Of a DNA stretch of 64,000 bases, positions 54,607 through 64,000 are shown piece after piece. The position numbers were made by a program, and so were the translations under genes. Location of the stretch: assembly GCA_025766275.1 (NCBI GenBank), contig JAFKAC010000019.1, positions 806,001 through 870,000 on the forward strand. Direction: 5' to 3'. The number at the start of each line of letters is the position of its first letter. Within the stretch, counting starts at the first letter, position 1. The notes beneath the pieces are model-generated. The model had not been told where the DNA came from. It ran no database searches and was given only the letters and a program-made list of their open reading frames with translations. Source of the stretch: Lactarius indigo (taxonomy: Eukaryota; Basidiomycota; Agaricomycetes; Russulales; Russulaceae).

Positions 54607-56590
54607 CAAATAAGAGAACGTTCCATGATACAGTACTGGTTGCATACTCCATGGCATGGTATTCCATAATCAGACGGTTTTATTCGCTCCTGACACATTT
54701 TTAGGAGATGACCTTTCACATAGACGAATATATATATATATATATATGCTTTTGACTGTATTCTCACAATAAGTGCATCCGACACGAATCATTTGTCGTG
54801 ATTGGTCTTGGACTAATCGCCCTGTTACCCGTCAATGACAGCACGGCGCAAATGGGTTCTACACCTGAGTGTTCTATAATCGTGAGCAACCACAACACGA
54901 TATAGGCGGTCAGAAAAGTGGAGAGGGCGGAGCTGGTAGTGTCCGAGTCGCGTTCGGGCTGTCATTCTGACTCATTCACCTGCGCTTGGTCACATACAAA
55001 TCGGTGGCACACCAACATGCAATGCATTGGTTAGTTGCCTCACGTTCTTCCATCATGGCCGCCGAAAAAAAACGATTAAGTGGTAAAAATAGAGCGAAAA
55101 GAGCGAGAAGTACACCATCCTCATCGTTAGAAGCATCGTGCACCACCAGTCAGACCCTCAATCTACTGGTGCTCTAGGTCATTGCGTGCATTTCTTTTAT
55201 CGCGTTTCCAAGCTTCACGCGGAATCGCAATAGAATATCGCATTGCCACGTGTCGCACTTGGCGTTTACCCGCGCCTGTACCTGTTCATAATTCACGTCA
55301 CGCACCCCAGACCCAAACTTTTTCGTCTCCGGCATGTTCAACATTGCTCACGCGCTCAATCTCAGTCAGGAACTGAAGCCAACACGTGAGCAGATCGACG
55401 AGGCGATTGAACACACATTCTCCAACTGACAACGTAATCTTTCAGCTGTTGTACCTGGGACCTGATGCTCAAGAATGATCGCTTTGGCATGTCGCCAGCG
55501 AATTTCGTGAGCTTCGAAGGAAATAGTTTTCATGAGACCAGTTCAAATTGGCCACGCGCCAATAGAGTATACAATGTCCTTGATGTTGCCATACCTCAGT
55601 GCCGTGACTTTGTTCACGTGAACTTCAATGAAAGGCAAACTCAGTCCCTTGTCGGGCTGTGAACCATCAGCCGCTTGCCCGAATGAACAGGCTTCGACAC
55701 AACGGCGACCGAGGCACTCAACGAAATCCCCGCAGATGGGTATGCCACTAGTGAAGATTTGTGAGTGGGTGTGATTTAGTCAGGCTTACTCTCAAAGGTC
55801 AATCCCAAGAGTTGTTCCATCGGAGCCGGCCTGATACTGGTACCGCATGGTGTGGGGGCGGTAATCGCGGAGGTGGAAGTGAGGACTCAAGAGAGGAGTC
55901 GATGTCCCTAAGGGTCACAGATCATTCTTGGCCCATGATGACATTTCGAACGAGTTGTAAAAGTACAGTAGCACTCTGAGTCAGCGTTGTATTTGTTATT
56001 ATCGCTGCCTGTGTCCAGGTTGGCATATGTAATAAACGCACCCACTGAGGTTTCAGGGCCCATTTCCCTCCAGAATGACTGGAAACCTCAATAACTCTCG
56101 AAACTTTGACTTGCTGGGTGGAGCGGCCTGAGAGCGTCACACCGGAAGGTCAGTGTCATGTTGTCGCAAGAGTAACTGCTTGTCATTGTAGCGTTTAACC
56201 GGTGTCAACACTCGCCTAAGGACCGAGCCCGTGTCTGTCGTTCGGAATGAGTTGGCCTACCGGGAGGTGAACACGATTATTAAAGATCAACACGCCGGCT
56301 GCTGTCCACCTATTCCTCAACTGTGGGGCATCAGTGGACGGGTGTCCGAGTCATCGAGGGCTATGGTCAAGAAGCTTCGGTAGTATGTGAGAACAACGCA
56401 AATCGTTACGAATGCGATACTAACTGTAACCGAGAGCTCAACAAACTTGGAGAGACCTGTGCAAGAGCAATGGGCACGTGCCGCGTGTTGGATTAGTAAT
56501 CTGTCACATGACCTGGACAAATATGTTCCAGCTTGGTCACCATGAAGAGTGGGGCCAGATCAGTGCATGTAAAACAATCCACCTTGGTAA
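54607..56590. other. spacer with remnants of duplicated genes
   Basis: 54607-54960: 3' region also found after paralog 5 (63788 onward). A (TA)n run lies at 54726-54747. 55065-55300 and 55465-55662 are diverged copies of 60755-60990 and 61198-61413. On the minus strand 55662-55460 reads GLSLPFIEVHVNKVTALRYG, NIKDIVYSIGAW and KTISFEAHEIRWRHAKAI, and the other copy reads similarly, so a decayed protein-coding gene of unknown family is likely. 56205-56350 matches 50185-50350 and 61410-61580. Confidence 0.45.
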
Positions 56591-56592
56591 CC

Positions 56593-56667
56593 CATGGCTA
56601 GGTAGCTCAGTTGGTAGCAGCACCTGGTATATATCCAGAAGGCCTGGGTTCAAACCCCAGTCTGGTC
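56593..56667 (+). ncRNA. tRNA-like sequence, probable SINE head or tRNA pseudogene
   Basis: An A-box-like TAGCTCAGTTGG and a B-box-like GGTTCAAACCC are spaced as in a tRNA. The T arm is perfect (CTGGG TTCAAAC CCCAG). The acceptor arms GGCTAGG / TCTGGTC pair with three G-T wobbles. The anticodon arm CCTGG TATATAT CCAGA has a mismatch and lacks U33, so a working tRNA is doubtful. Pol III-driven SINE or tRNA relic is the better reading. Confidence 0.5.
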
Positions 56668-56767
56668 ACTATTATGCAAAACTCTAACACCGCGATGTCG
56701 GTTGGAGTTGAGCTCAGGCCCGGCCAGAAGCCAAGCCAGTCTCATCGGGCCAGAGGTTCTGCAACCT

Positions 56768-56775
56768 GAAGGGAC
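56768..56775 (+). repeat. 8-bp target-site duplication of the hAT element (left copy)
   Basis: GAAGGGAC, repeated at 57578-57585. Confidence 0.85.
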
Positions 56776-57577
56776 TAGTGATTTGCCGGCCCAGCCTGGA
56801 AGCCGGAAGCCAGCCCAAGCCAGCCGCTGGAAGCCAGGCCGAGCTGGAGCCGTAAGTCAGGCTTTTGCGGCCTGTGGCTCAGGCTTGAAATTCTCTGGGC
56901 CGGGGGATACGGCCTGCATCTCGGCTTCAAAATTGCAGGCTACAGGCCGAAAAAAAATAAAATTAAACAACTGCCAGTCACAGTACATGTCGCCAACCTC
57001 CTCACAGTATGTACGCCCCCATTCTCTGTATGCTGCCCCTCTCTCAGGCTGATTCACCATCTAGTCGTCAAGTTCTCCTAACATTTGAGCTCTGTGTCAG
57101 TGTGGCTCATTATTTTAATTCTCCAGCTTTCTGCACTTGTGCGCGGCACTATTGGCTCGAATAAAACGTGTTCCCGACTCATGCGACTAGTTATATGAAG
57201 TTTCGTGTCACGCGCAAACGTGCATGACCATTTCGACCACCTTCAACCACCCAACCTTGTTTCTGTTCCCGACCCCACCGCATGTCCACGCACATTTAGC
57301 CCTTCAAGAGCAACACGTCCCTAACTATTGCAAACCAATATATGATGGCGCACGTCCCGCGGACGCGTGCACAACACCTTGCGATGTATCGCATGCCCCA
57401 AGACCTGCACATGTCTTGGGTCTTTGTTCCTCTCAAAAATTCCCAAAGCCACGGCCTGAAAGCCGGGCCAGCCCAAGCCATGGGTGGCGGCTCAGGCCTC
57501 ACATTTTCCAGGCCTAAGCCTCTCAAAGCTGGGCCTAAGCCGCAGCTTTCAGGCCAAGCCGGGCCGGCAAATCACTA
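56776..57577 (+). mobile_element. non-autonomous hAT-type element
   Basis: 802 bp with terminal inverted repeats TAGTGATTTGCCGGCCC (56776-56792; inverted at 57561-57577) and a perfect 8-bp target-site duplication. The TA-G-G start and 8-bp duplication are those of the hAT superfamily. GC-rich subterminal repeats built on GGCC/AAGCC lie at both ends. No transposase is encoded, so it would depend on another copy. It inserted into the F-box array. Confidence 0.8.
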
Positions 57578-57890
57578 GAAGGGACAAAACAAGTACCCCT
57601 TCTCCCACTGGAACTGTTCCCACTGCACCGCGTTCCACAGCAGCTGGACAGAATTACGACCCATAGCGCTGGTACTAGTATAAGTGTAGCAGCTTCAAGT
57701 CCTCGAGGCATAATTCGCCCTCGTTTTCAACTTGAATGGGCACTCAAAGGTTGTCCAAAGCCTTCGTTTGCTATGTCACAGGACTGGTTGACCAAATTCT
57801 CGCCGCTACTCACCAATCAGCCATTGTCTAGCCTCCCTGCCGAGTTTGTGTGGCACAGGCGGAAGTTACAGACATGCGATGACAATCAAC

Positions 57891-58130
57891 ATGCTCCCCG
57901 ATAATGTCTTGCTTGAAATATTTGACTTTTATAGAAGTCATTCATATATTTGGAGTTACTATTTCAGAACGTGGACATGGCACGTACTGGTACACGTATG
58001 CCAAACGTGGCGACAACTCGTCTTTGCGTCACCACACCGTCTCAGTCTCCGAATCTTCTGCACACAAAGAACACAAGAACTCACATTTCCTTTGTTCCTC
58101 AAGTCCCTTGCTCCTAGTAAAACGGTGTGA
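57891..58130 (+). pseudogene. F-box-like paralog 3, truncated
   Basis: ATG 57891 in the shared leader context opens MLPDNVLLEIFDFY ... WHVLVHVCQTWRQLVFASPH and RIFC, then diverges (TFPLFLKSLAPSKTV) and stops after 79 residues. The LRR-like body is missing, and the promoter module of paralog 4 begins about 130 bp further on. A shortened duplicate, not a working F-box adaptor unless the domain alone is used. Confidence 0.75.
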
Positions 58131-58691
58131 CGTTGCACTCCGTCACTCCGCCGGTATAAGATCATGAGAGTGTCGAATATCACCAAAGTGCCAATTTGGG
58201 CACCCGGGCCGCCGTGACTGAACAATATTACTAGCTCCTTCGTCCTGTTCATTATCCACATAATCGATGGCAACTCAGAGGTTTGTCTGTCTATCGCCTT
58301 CATTCGGTGTATTACAGACTGATTAACCGAACTCTCACTTGACTAATCTCCAATCAGCCATGGTCCGGTCTCCCTACCGAGTTTTGCTGAATCGTCCCCG
58401 TTGACCGGCTCTCCCAGGTGTGTCCAGTGCCGTCACCTGCCATTTCTCCAACCAATCGACTGAGTAATCACTACTAAACTTCAATTAGTGTTCGCCTGCT
58501 CTCCCTACCAAGTGGTTCATCCTCCAGCGCCACACATATTAGAAAGACTGTTCAAGGTCGCCGCCAGAAACGAAAGAATGCATGTGTTCAAGGTGCGTCC
58601 TCAAGCACCCTCGGTCTGTGTGTGGCAGCTGCAGCACATACTGACTTTCTGTGGCACAGACGAGAACTATAGACACTCAACGACAATCGAC
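58131..58691. other. promoter region of F-box paralog 4 with an insert
   Basis: The shared module (CCAAT at 58350-58354, then CTCCCTACCGAGTTT) is followed by about 260 bp not present in the other copies before the leader resumes (GTGGCACAGACGAGAACT near 58650). Confidence 0.5.
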
Positions 58692-60077
58692 ATGCTCCCG
58701 GACAGTGTCATGCTTGAAATATTTGACTTCTGTCGAATGAATCGTGACGCCGTTCGCCTTGTGTGGAAGTGGGACCTACTGGTTCATGTATGCCAAAGAT
58801 GGCGACAAATCATATTTGCATCGCCACACCGTCTCGATCTCCAAATTCTTTGCACACGGAGGACTCCTGTCAGGAAGAACCTTGGTATCTGGCCAGCCTT
58901 TCCTATCGTTATTGACTATGGCTATTCCGAGACAAGCACTAGGTCAAGAAGAGGAGAAGGCAACGTCATTGCTGCTCTTAAGCACCCCAATCGTGTATGT
59001 TATCTCGATCTCAACGTAACGGGCGCACAGCTAGGAAAGATGGCCACGAAGATGCAGGAGCCATTTCCGGTGTTAACGCATCTTGACATTTGCTCAAAGG
59101 TTGGAAATGCGCCGGTCCTTCCCGCCAAATTCCTGGGGGGATCTACACCATGTTTACAGGAAGTCTATTTACGCGGCATTCCATTTCCAACAATACCGAT
59201 GTTTCTTTCGTCTGCCAGTGACCTGATCGAGCTCGATCTTCACAATATACCTCCGACTGGTTATCTTTCACCCGAGGCAGTGGTTGTGGGTTTGGCCGCC
59301 TTGCCCAAGCTCAAATACTTTACCATTGAATTCCAATTGGCTACCCCCCACACTGATCCAATTCGCTTACCTCCCACAACACGAACTGTCCTTCCTGCTC
59401 TCACCGACTTTCAATTCCAGGGCGCTATCGAGTATTTGGAGGACCTTGCTTCGCAGATCGATAGCCCTCGACTGAACCGGATCCACATATATTACTTGAA
59501 CCAGCCTGTTGACCTTCAGGTTACTCAATTCTCCAAGTTTATCGATCGCTCAATAGGCCCCAGGTTGACCCCATTCAAGCATGCGGGTATTACCTTTTCC
59601 GGTGACAGGGCTTCCTTCGACATATATCGTGTTACAAACCCACGTTCTATTCTTCGTCCTTCTATCACTGTAATTTCATGCGATGGGATTGATTGGCAAG
59701 TTTCACACATGGCCCAGGTGCTCAGCCAATTTTCCGCTACACTGTCCAATGTGGTCCATCTCACGCTCGAGGGCCTCGAGAACGAGAGTCAATTAGAGGG
59801 CACGAATTGGCTGCTTCTCCTCTACCCATTCTCCGCCATGCAGACTCTGCTTGTATCTCAGGAGCTCGCAGTGCACGTTGCCCTTTCATTGGAAGACGTC
59901 ACGGGTGCGAAGATCGCCGAGGTGTTGCCGTCCCTTGACTTGATTTGCTTAGCGGACCAACCGGCCTCATCTATTGACAAGTTCGTCGCTGCCCGCCAGC
60001 TCTCTGATCTCCCAGTAACCGTCATCAACACAAGAACAGAGTTTGACGAAAGACTCAGGTCCTATGTCAGCGAATAA
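58692..60077 (+). CDS. F-box-like domain protein, paralog 4
   Basis: 461 residues from ATG 58692. MLPDSVMLEIFDFC ... WDLLVHVCQRWRQIIFASPH is the F-box-like part. The body includes FLGGSTPCLQEVYLRGIPFP, TGYLSPEAVVVGLAALPKLK and a tail SIDKFVAARQLSDLPVTVIN, ending RLRSYVSE. The open frame extends upstream to 58488, but that stretch lies in the region inserted into the leader, and homology to the other copies begins at 58692. Full length, no internal stop, one exon. Confidence 0.8.
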   Translation: MLPDSVMLEIFDFCRMNRDAVRLVWKWDLLVHVCQRWRQIIFASPHRLDLQILCTRRTPVRKNLGIWPAFPIVIDYGYSETSTRSRRGEGNVIAALKHPNRVCYLDLNVTGAQLGKMATKMQEPFPVLTHLDICSKVGNAPVLPAKFLGGSTPCLQEVYLRGIPFPTIPMFLSSASDLIELDLHNIPPTGYLSPEAVVVGLAALPKLKYFTIEFQLATPHTDPIRLPPTTRTVLPALTDFQFQGAIEYLEDLASQIDSPRLNRIHIYYLNQPVDLQVTQFSKFIDRSIGPRLTPFKHAGITFSGDRASFDIYRVTNPRSILRPSITVISCDGIDWQVSHMAQVLSQFSATLSNVVHLTLEGLENESQLEGTNWLLLLYPFSAMQTLLVSQELAVHVALSLEDVTGAKIAEVLPSLDLICLADQPASSIDKFVAARQLSDLPVTVINTRTEFDERLRSYVSE

Positions 60078-62332
60078 GGTAATGTTCCATACCGCCAGTT
60101 GCGTACTCTATGGCCTGGTGTTTACAATCCACAATTTGACAGTTCTAATCATACCTCCGTCACATCTAGGAGACGACCGTATACGCAGACGAATATATTG
60201 CTTTAGTTACGTTGTCACAATCCGTACATCTATACGAATCTTACAATGGACTTGTTGTGAATAACCTATACCTGGTCATATTATTACCTGGCGCCCGACG
60301 ATTGGGACTGAGAGCCGAGCCTGTGCACCCGCGTGGCATTAACCCAAACCACGATGTAAGAGAGGAACATGTAATTTTAGTTGTCGGTATTCTCGGAAGC
60401 GCTAAGCAGTGGCAGGTTGGCGGCTTTGTCTTTGAGCACAAGTTGACGTTGACCTCGAAGCCGAGAGATCTGGCTGGCTGAATTCAAGCTCTTTCCGCAC
60501 GCTACATTGTGCTCGAATCAGTGCCTCGTCTTTATCGGGTCTCATATCAGTATAGTGCTAGTTCCTCGAGTATCCAGTGCAACACCTCATGTTCATAATT
60601 ATCCCATTGATCTTTCATTAGGGTCTCAACAAATGATGGATTGGTTGGTCGCCTCACGTTCTTCCATCACGTCGTTTGTCTCGTAAAGATCATGTAGGAT
60701 ATGAGGAAGTCATGTCATTAAAGGAGAGATCTCGGCAGTACATGGTAACTGTAGAAAAAAGAACAAGTGACAGAAACTGATGCAATGAGTGAAAAGAATG
60801 AGAAGCACACCGCCCTCAGAACCGTCGTGCGTCGCCGACCAAATCCTCAATCGATTGGTGCTCAAAGTTGTTGTGCGCCTTGAGGATCGACGCGTGCATT
60901 TCCTTCATCGCCTTTCCAATCTTCACCCCGGACCGCGATAGTGTCGCAATGCCATGCATCGCACTTGGCATTCCCCCGCCTACACCTACTCATAATCCAC
61001 GACACACACTCAAACACCTTCTCCATCTCCGTGGTGTTGGATGTAGCGCGAACGCCTCAATCTCAGTAAAGAGCGGCTGCCAATGTGCGAGCGAATTGCC
61101 AAGGCAATGTTCTGCCTCGAGGTCGTACGGTAACTGAAACTAGAGCTATTGGCAACGTAGTCCTTCAACGGCTGTTCCTTGGCCTCGATGAGTACGAATG
61201 GGCTACAGCACGTCGTCGGCAACTCGCGTGAGCTACGAAGGAATTAGATTTTATGACGTCAGTTCTAGTTTGCTCCGCACCAACGAGGTATACAACGTCT
61301 CTGATCCTTCCGTGCCCTGCATCCAAAACGCGAGCCACAGTTCTGTGATTGTTCACAAGCAACGTCAATTCCATGCAAGGGAAGCCAAAACTCAGCCTCT
61401 CGTTGGTCCATGAGTCCGCGGCCGTCCTTCGGAGTGAATGGGCACGTCGGGAGGTGAAAGCGGTTGTTAAGGGTCTTGACACACCCGGCTTCCGTCATTT
61501 CCTCAACCATGGGGTAACCATGGATGCGGTGACAGTGCTGACCACGGAGGACGGAGTCGCGGGTTCGCGCACTGTTTCTGTTGCTAAGGAACGCATGTAT
61601 TGAGTCAGAAATCGTGATTGTGGAAGTGGCAGTAAGGGTAGGAAGGGGCCAGTGGCCGAAGTCACAGTTGGTCCACTAGGGTAGGAGAAGACCGATAAGC
61701 GATGTCGATGGGGGTGCGGGGGCTTGAAAACGTTCCGGCATCGGCAGGTTTTGCAGGTTGTCGGGAAACTTCCACTAGCACTGAAAATAAAAGATAGAGT
61801 AGGATGGCCGATGGACTGAAAGACCCTGCATGCTGGTGAGCAAAGCTAAAGAACTTGAGTTGCGATTGCACCGGGCTCAGAAGCGACATTGTCCGAGTCT
61901 GTGTGAATCTCGGTGTGAATCTCTTGGTCATCAGGCTGGAAGCCCTTGAAAAATTCGAGTATTAAAATTGCCAGTGGATTTGCGCCTCGAGGGAGAGCGG
62001 CTATGCAAGAAGTTTCGATGGTATATTTGAGAACGTTGCTGTCATCGCGAATTTGACACGCGGTGATGTATATGTTATATGTAACACTGGCAGTGGTAAT
62101 TGAATTTGGTCACGGACTCGGCAACTTGAAAGCGTCGTATAGGGCTCCTTCGTCCTCAGAGCTTAATCCATTATCTACATCATAAATGGGCGCCCAAAGG
62201 TTTGTCTGAAGCCTTGGTTTGCCATAGTACTGGACTAATTCACCGGATTTTCGCCTCTATTCACCAATCAGCCATTGTCCAGTCTCCCTACCGAGTTTGT
62301 GTGGCACAGGCGAGAGTTACAGACATGCAACG
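60078..62332. other. spacer with duplicated blocks and promoter of F-box paralog 5
   Basis: 60100-60260 is 3' flank shared with the other F-box copies. 60625-60730, 60755-60990 and 61198-61580 are copies of blocks at 55010-56350. On the minus strand 60990-60840 reads GMPSAMHGIATLSRSGVKIG and KAMKEMHASILKAHNNFEHQ, an unrecognised decayed coding remnant. 61618-61990 matches 50408-50720. The CCAAT module is at 62264. Confidence 0.5.
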
Positions 62333-63787
62333 ATGATCAACGTGCTCCCCGATGATGTCTTGCTTGATGTGTTTGACATCTATCAAATTTTCTTTTTATC
62401 TTTTGGCACATGGAAAGAATGGCACTTGTTGGCGCAAGTATGTCAAAGATGGCGACAGCTCGTATTTGCGTCACCACGCCGTCTCAATCTCCGAATTCGC
62501 TGCACACCTAAAACTCCAGTCACGAATCTGGGTATCTGGCCGGCCTTTCCTATCGTTGTGGATTCCTATGTTTATCCCGGGGTGGGCCTTACGCCTGATG
62601 GTGAAGACAATCTTGTCGCTGCACTCAAATACTCCGAACGTGTGTACGGTATCAAGCTTATGTTAAGGGGCCCGCAGTTGGAAAAGATGGTCAATGTAAT
62701 GCAAGAGCCGTTTCCCGTGCTGAAATTCCTCGATGTTTTCTCGGAGGATGGATATTCACCAGTCTTTCCCGCCGAGTTCTTGGGAGGGTACGCACCATGT
62801 CTACATCATATCAAATTATACGGCATTCCCTTTCCAGCATTACCAACGCTTCTTTCGCCCACCAGTGACCACCTTGTCACCCTCAACCTTTCCTGGATAC
62901 CTACGACTGGTTACATTTCACCTGAAGCGATGGTTGCGTGTTTGGCCGCATTGCCCAGGCTCAATGACTTTACCATTGAATTCCGATCGGACACCTCCCG
63001 CCCCGATCGAATACACCCACCTCCCATGCGAACTGTCCTTCCTGCTCTCAGATACTTTCGATTCAGGGGTGCTAACGAGTATCTGGAGGACCTTGTCGCC
63101 CGAATCGATAGCCCTCAACTAATCCAAATGCACGTATATTACTCACTTTGGATTTTTGACACTCAAGTCGCGCAACTTTCCAAGTTTGTCCGTCGCTCAG
63201 TAGGCCCCGAGTTAAATCTATCCAGGCCTGCGCTTGTTGGATTTTCCAGTGGCGTATTCGATTTGACCTTGTACCGTCATACAAACAATCCGAGCTCGGA
63301 TCAGCACCCTGCTCTAATCGTCTCGTTCCAAGCCTATGCTTGGCGGCGAGGTTCCCACATGGCCCAAGTGCTTGGCCAATTCTCTGCGACACTCCCCACT
63401 GCTGTCCATCACAAGCTTGCAGCCGAACTGAAGGAATATTTTAAGGGTAGAAACAGGTTCCGATGGCTGAACATCCTCTACCAATTCCCCACCGTGCAGA
63501 CGCTGCATATAGATCGGGGACCTGCACGTCATATTGCTCTTGCATTGGAAGACATCGCAATAGAGATGGTCGACAGAGTGTTGCCATCCCTTGAATTGAT
63601 TCTTTTGGAGGGGCAGCCGGCATCATCTGTGGAGAATTTCGTCGCTGCCCGCCGGCTGTCTGGTCGCCCTGTGGCCGTTATCGACACAAAAGCGGAATTT
63701 GAGAAGAGACTCGAGTCTTACATCAGCAATAAGAGAGTGCCCCATACCGGCCCGGTCGCGTACTCTATACTACCATGGTGGACATGA
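62333..63787 (+). CDS. F-box-like domain protein, paralog 5
   Basis: 484 residues from ATG 62333 (MINVLPDDVLLDVFDIY). The usual MLPD Met is Val (GTG) here, and a new in-frame ATG three codons upstream supplies the start. F-box-like part WHLLAQVCQRWRQLVFASPR, body FLGGYAPCLHHIKLYGIPFP and TGYISPEAMVACLAALPRLN, tail SVENFVAARRLSGRPVAVID and LESYISNK. The C-terminus runs about 15 residues past that of the other copies. Nearest relative is paralog 2; the similarity continues into the 3' flank to the end of the window. Confidence 0.8.
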   Translation: MINVLPDDVLLDVFDIYQIFFLSFGTWKEWHLLAQVCQRWRQLVFASPRRLNLRIRCTPKTPVTNLGIWPAFPIVVDSYVYPGVGLTPDGEDNLVAALKYSERVYGIKLMLRGPQLEKMVNVMQEPFPVLKFLDVFSEDGYSPVFPAEFLGGYAPCLHHIKLYGIPFPALPTLLSPTSDHLVTLNLSWIPTTGYISPEAMVACLAALPRLNDFTIEFRSDTSRPDRIHPPPMRTVLPALRYFRFRGANEYLEDLVARIDSPQLIQMHVYYSLWIFDTQVAQLSKFVRRSVGPELNLSRPALVGFSSGVFDLTLYRHTNNPSSDQHPALIVSFQAYAWRRGSHMAQVLGQFSATLPTAVHHKLAAELKEYFKGRNRFRWLNILYQFPTVQTLHIDRGPARHIALALEDIAIEMVDRVLPSLELILLEGQPASSVENFVAARRLSGRPVAVIDTKAEFEKRLESYISNKRVPHTGPVAYSILPWWT

Positions 63788-64000
63788 CCATACACATAGA
63801 CGAATGTATATATTGCTTTAGACTGCATTCTCACAATCCGCACATCTGGGTCTGCAAATCTAGCAATGGTCTTGATCTTGGACTAAGAAACCTGGCAGCC
63901 ATCAATGATGGCGCCGCGTAACCAGGTTTCATACCTGAATGTTCGGTAATCATGAACAACCACATGATACACGAGGCCCAAAAGTGGAGAGGGTGGTGCT
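63788..64000. other. 3' flank of paralog 5, duplicate of 54690-54940
   Basis: ACGAATGTATATATTGC and the following 150 bp match the flank of paralog 2, showing that the duplicated unit continues beyond the window. Confidence 0.6.

Noticed and set aside
56593..56667. Functional tRNA-Ile(UAU)
   Set aside because: U33 is missing, the anticodon stem has a mismatch and the acceptor stem has three wobbles.
50185..61990. CRISPR-like or regulatory repeat array
   Set aside because: The repeated blocks are long, diverged and irregularly spaced, consistent with segmental duplication in a eukaryote.

Overview
The window is genomic DNA from a filamentous basidiomycete, most likely an Agaricomycete. It has very short introns (47-61 bp) with compact GT..AG signals, a Zn2Cys6 regulator fragment, a secreted type-B lipase/carboxylesterase with 14 introns, a tandem family of F-box-like genes with the Agaricomycete MLPD..L..IF start, and chromodomain Ty3/Gypsy retrotransposons. 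No prokaryotic signals, rRNA genes, CRISPR arrays or operons are seen.

Layout. 1-654: 3' part of a Zn2Cys6 transcription factor. 655-2963: no gene recognised. 2964-4983: multi-exon gene of unknown function with a DUF6699-like C-terminal part. 5555-18735: a decayed Mutator-like (MULE) DNA transposon with 1.3-1.6 kb G-rich terminal inverted repeats, split by Gypsy element A (8546-16190). 19016-43914: an old Gypsy element (E, + strand) that received three independent insertions: an LTR element now reduced to a solo LTR (F), which was itself hit by Gypsy element B (20926-28791, minus, very young); Gypsy element C (29222-37024, minus, young); and solo LTR G (39724-40350). 43915-46000: two more solo LTRs (H, I) in decayed transposon-like DNA. 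47142-49663: an apparently intact secreted lipase/carboxylesterase. 49664-64000: a segmentally duplicated array with four full-length F-box-like genes and one truncated copy, remnants of at least one other duplicated gene, a tRNA-like (SINE-type) sequence and an 802 bp non-autonomous hAT element.

About 60% of the window is mobile DNA, and target-site duplications (TSDs) allow the order of insertion to be read. The four internal Gypsy copies belong to related but distinct families with different LTRs. They share three features: an 11-nt primer-binding site matching the predicted 5' end of their own transcript (Tf1/sushi-type self-priming); a -1 frameshift signal (G GGT TTT, 6-nt spacer, hairpin) at the gag/pol junction; and a long conserved extension of Pol beyond the chromodomain. 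Where C and E can be compared directly, the nonsense mutations are CGA-to-TGA changes, the mark expected from deamination of methylated CpG.

All exon joins, alignments and difference counts were made by eye. Family names come from motif recognition, not from a database search.
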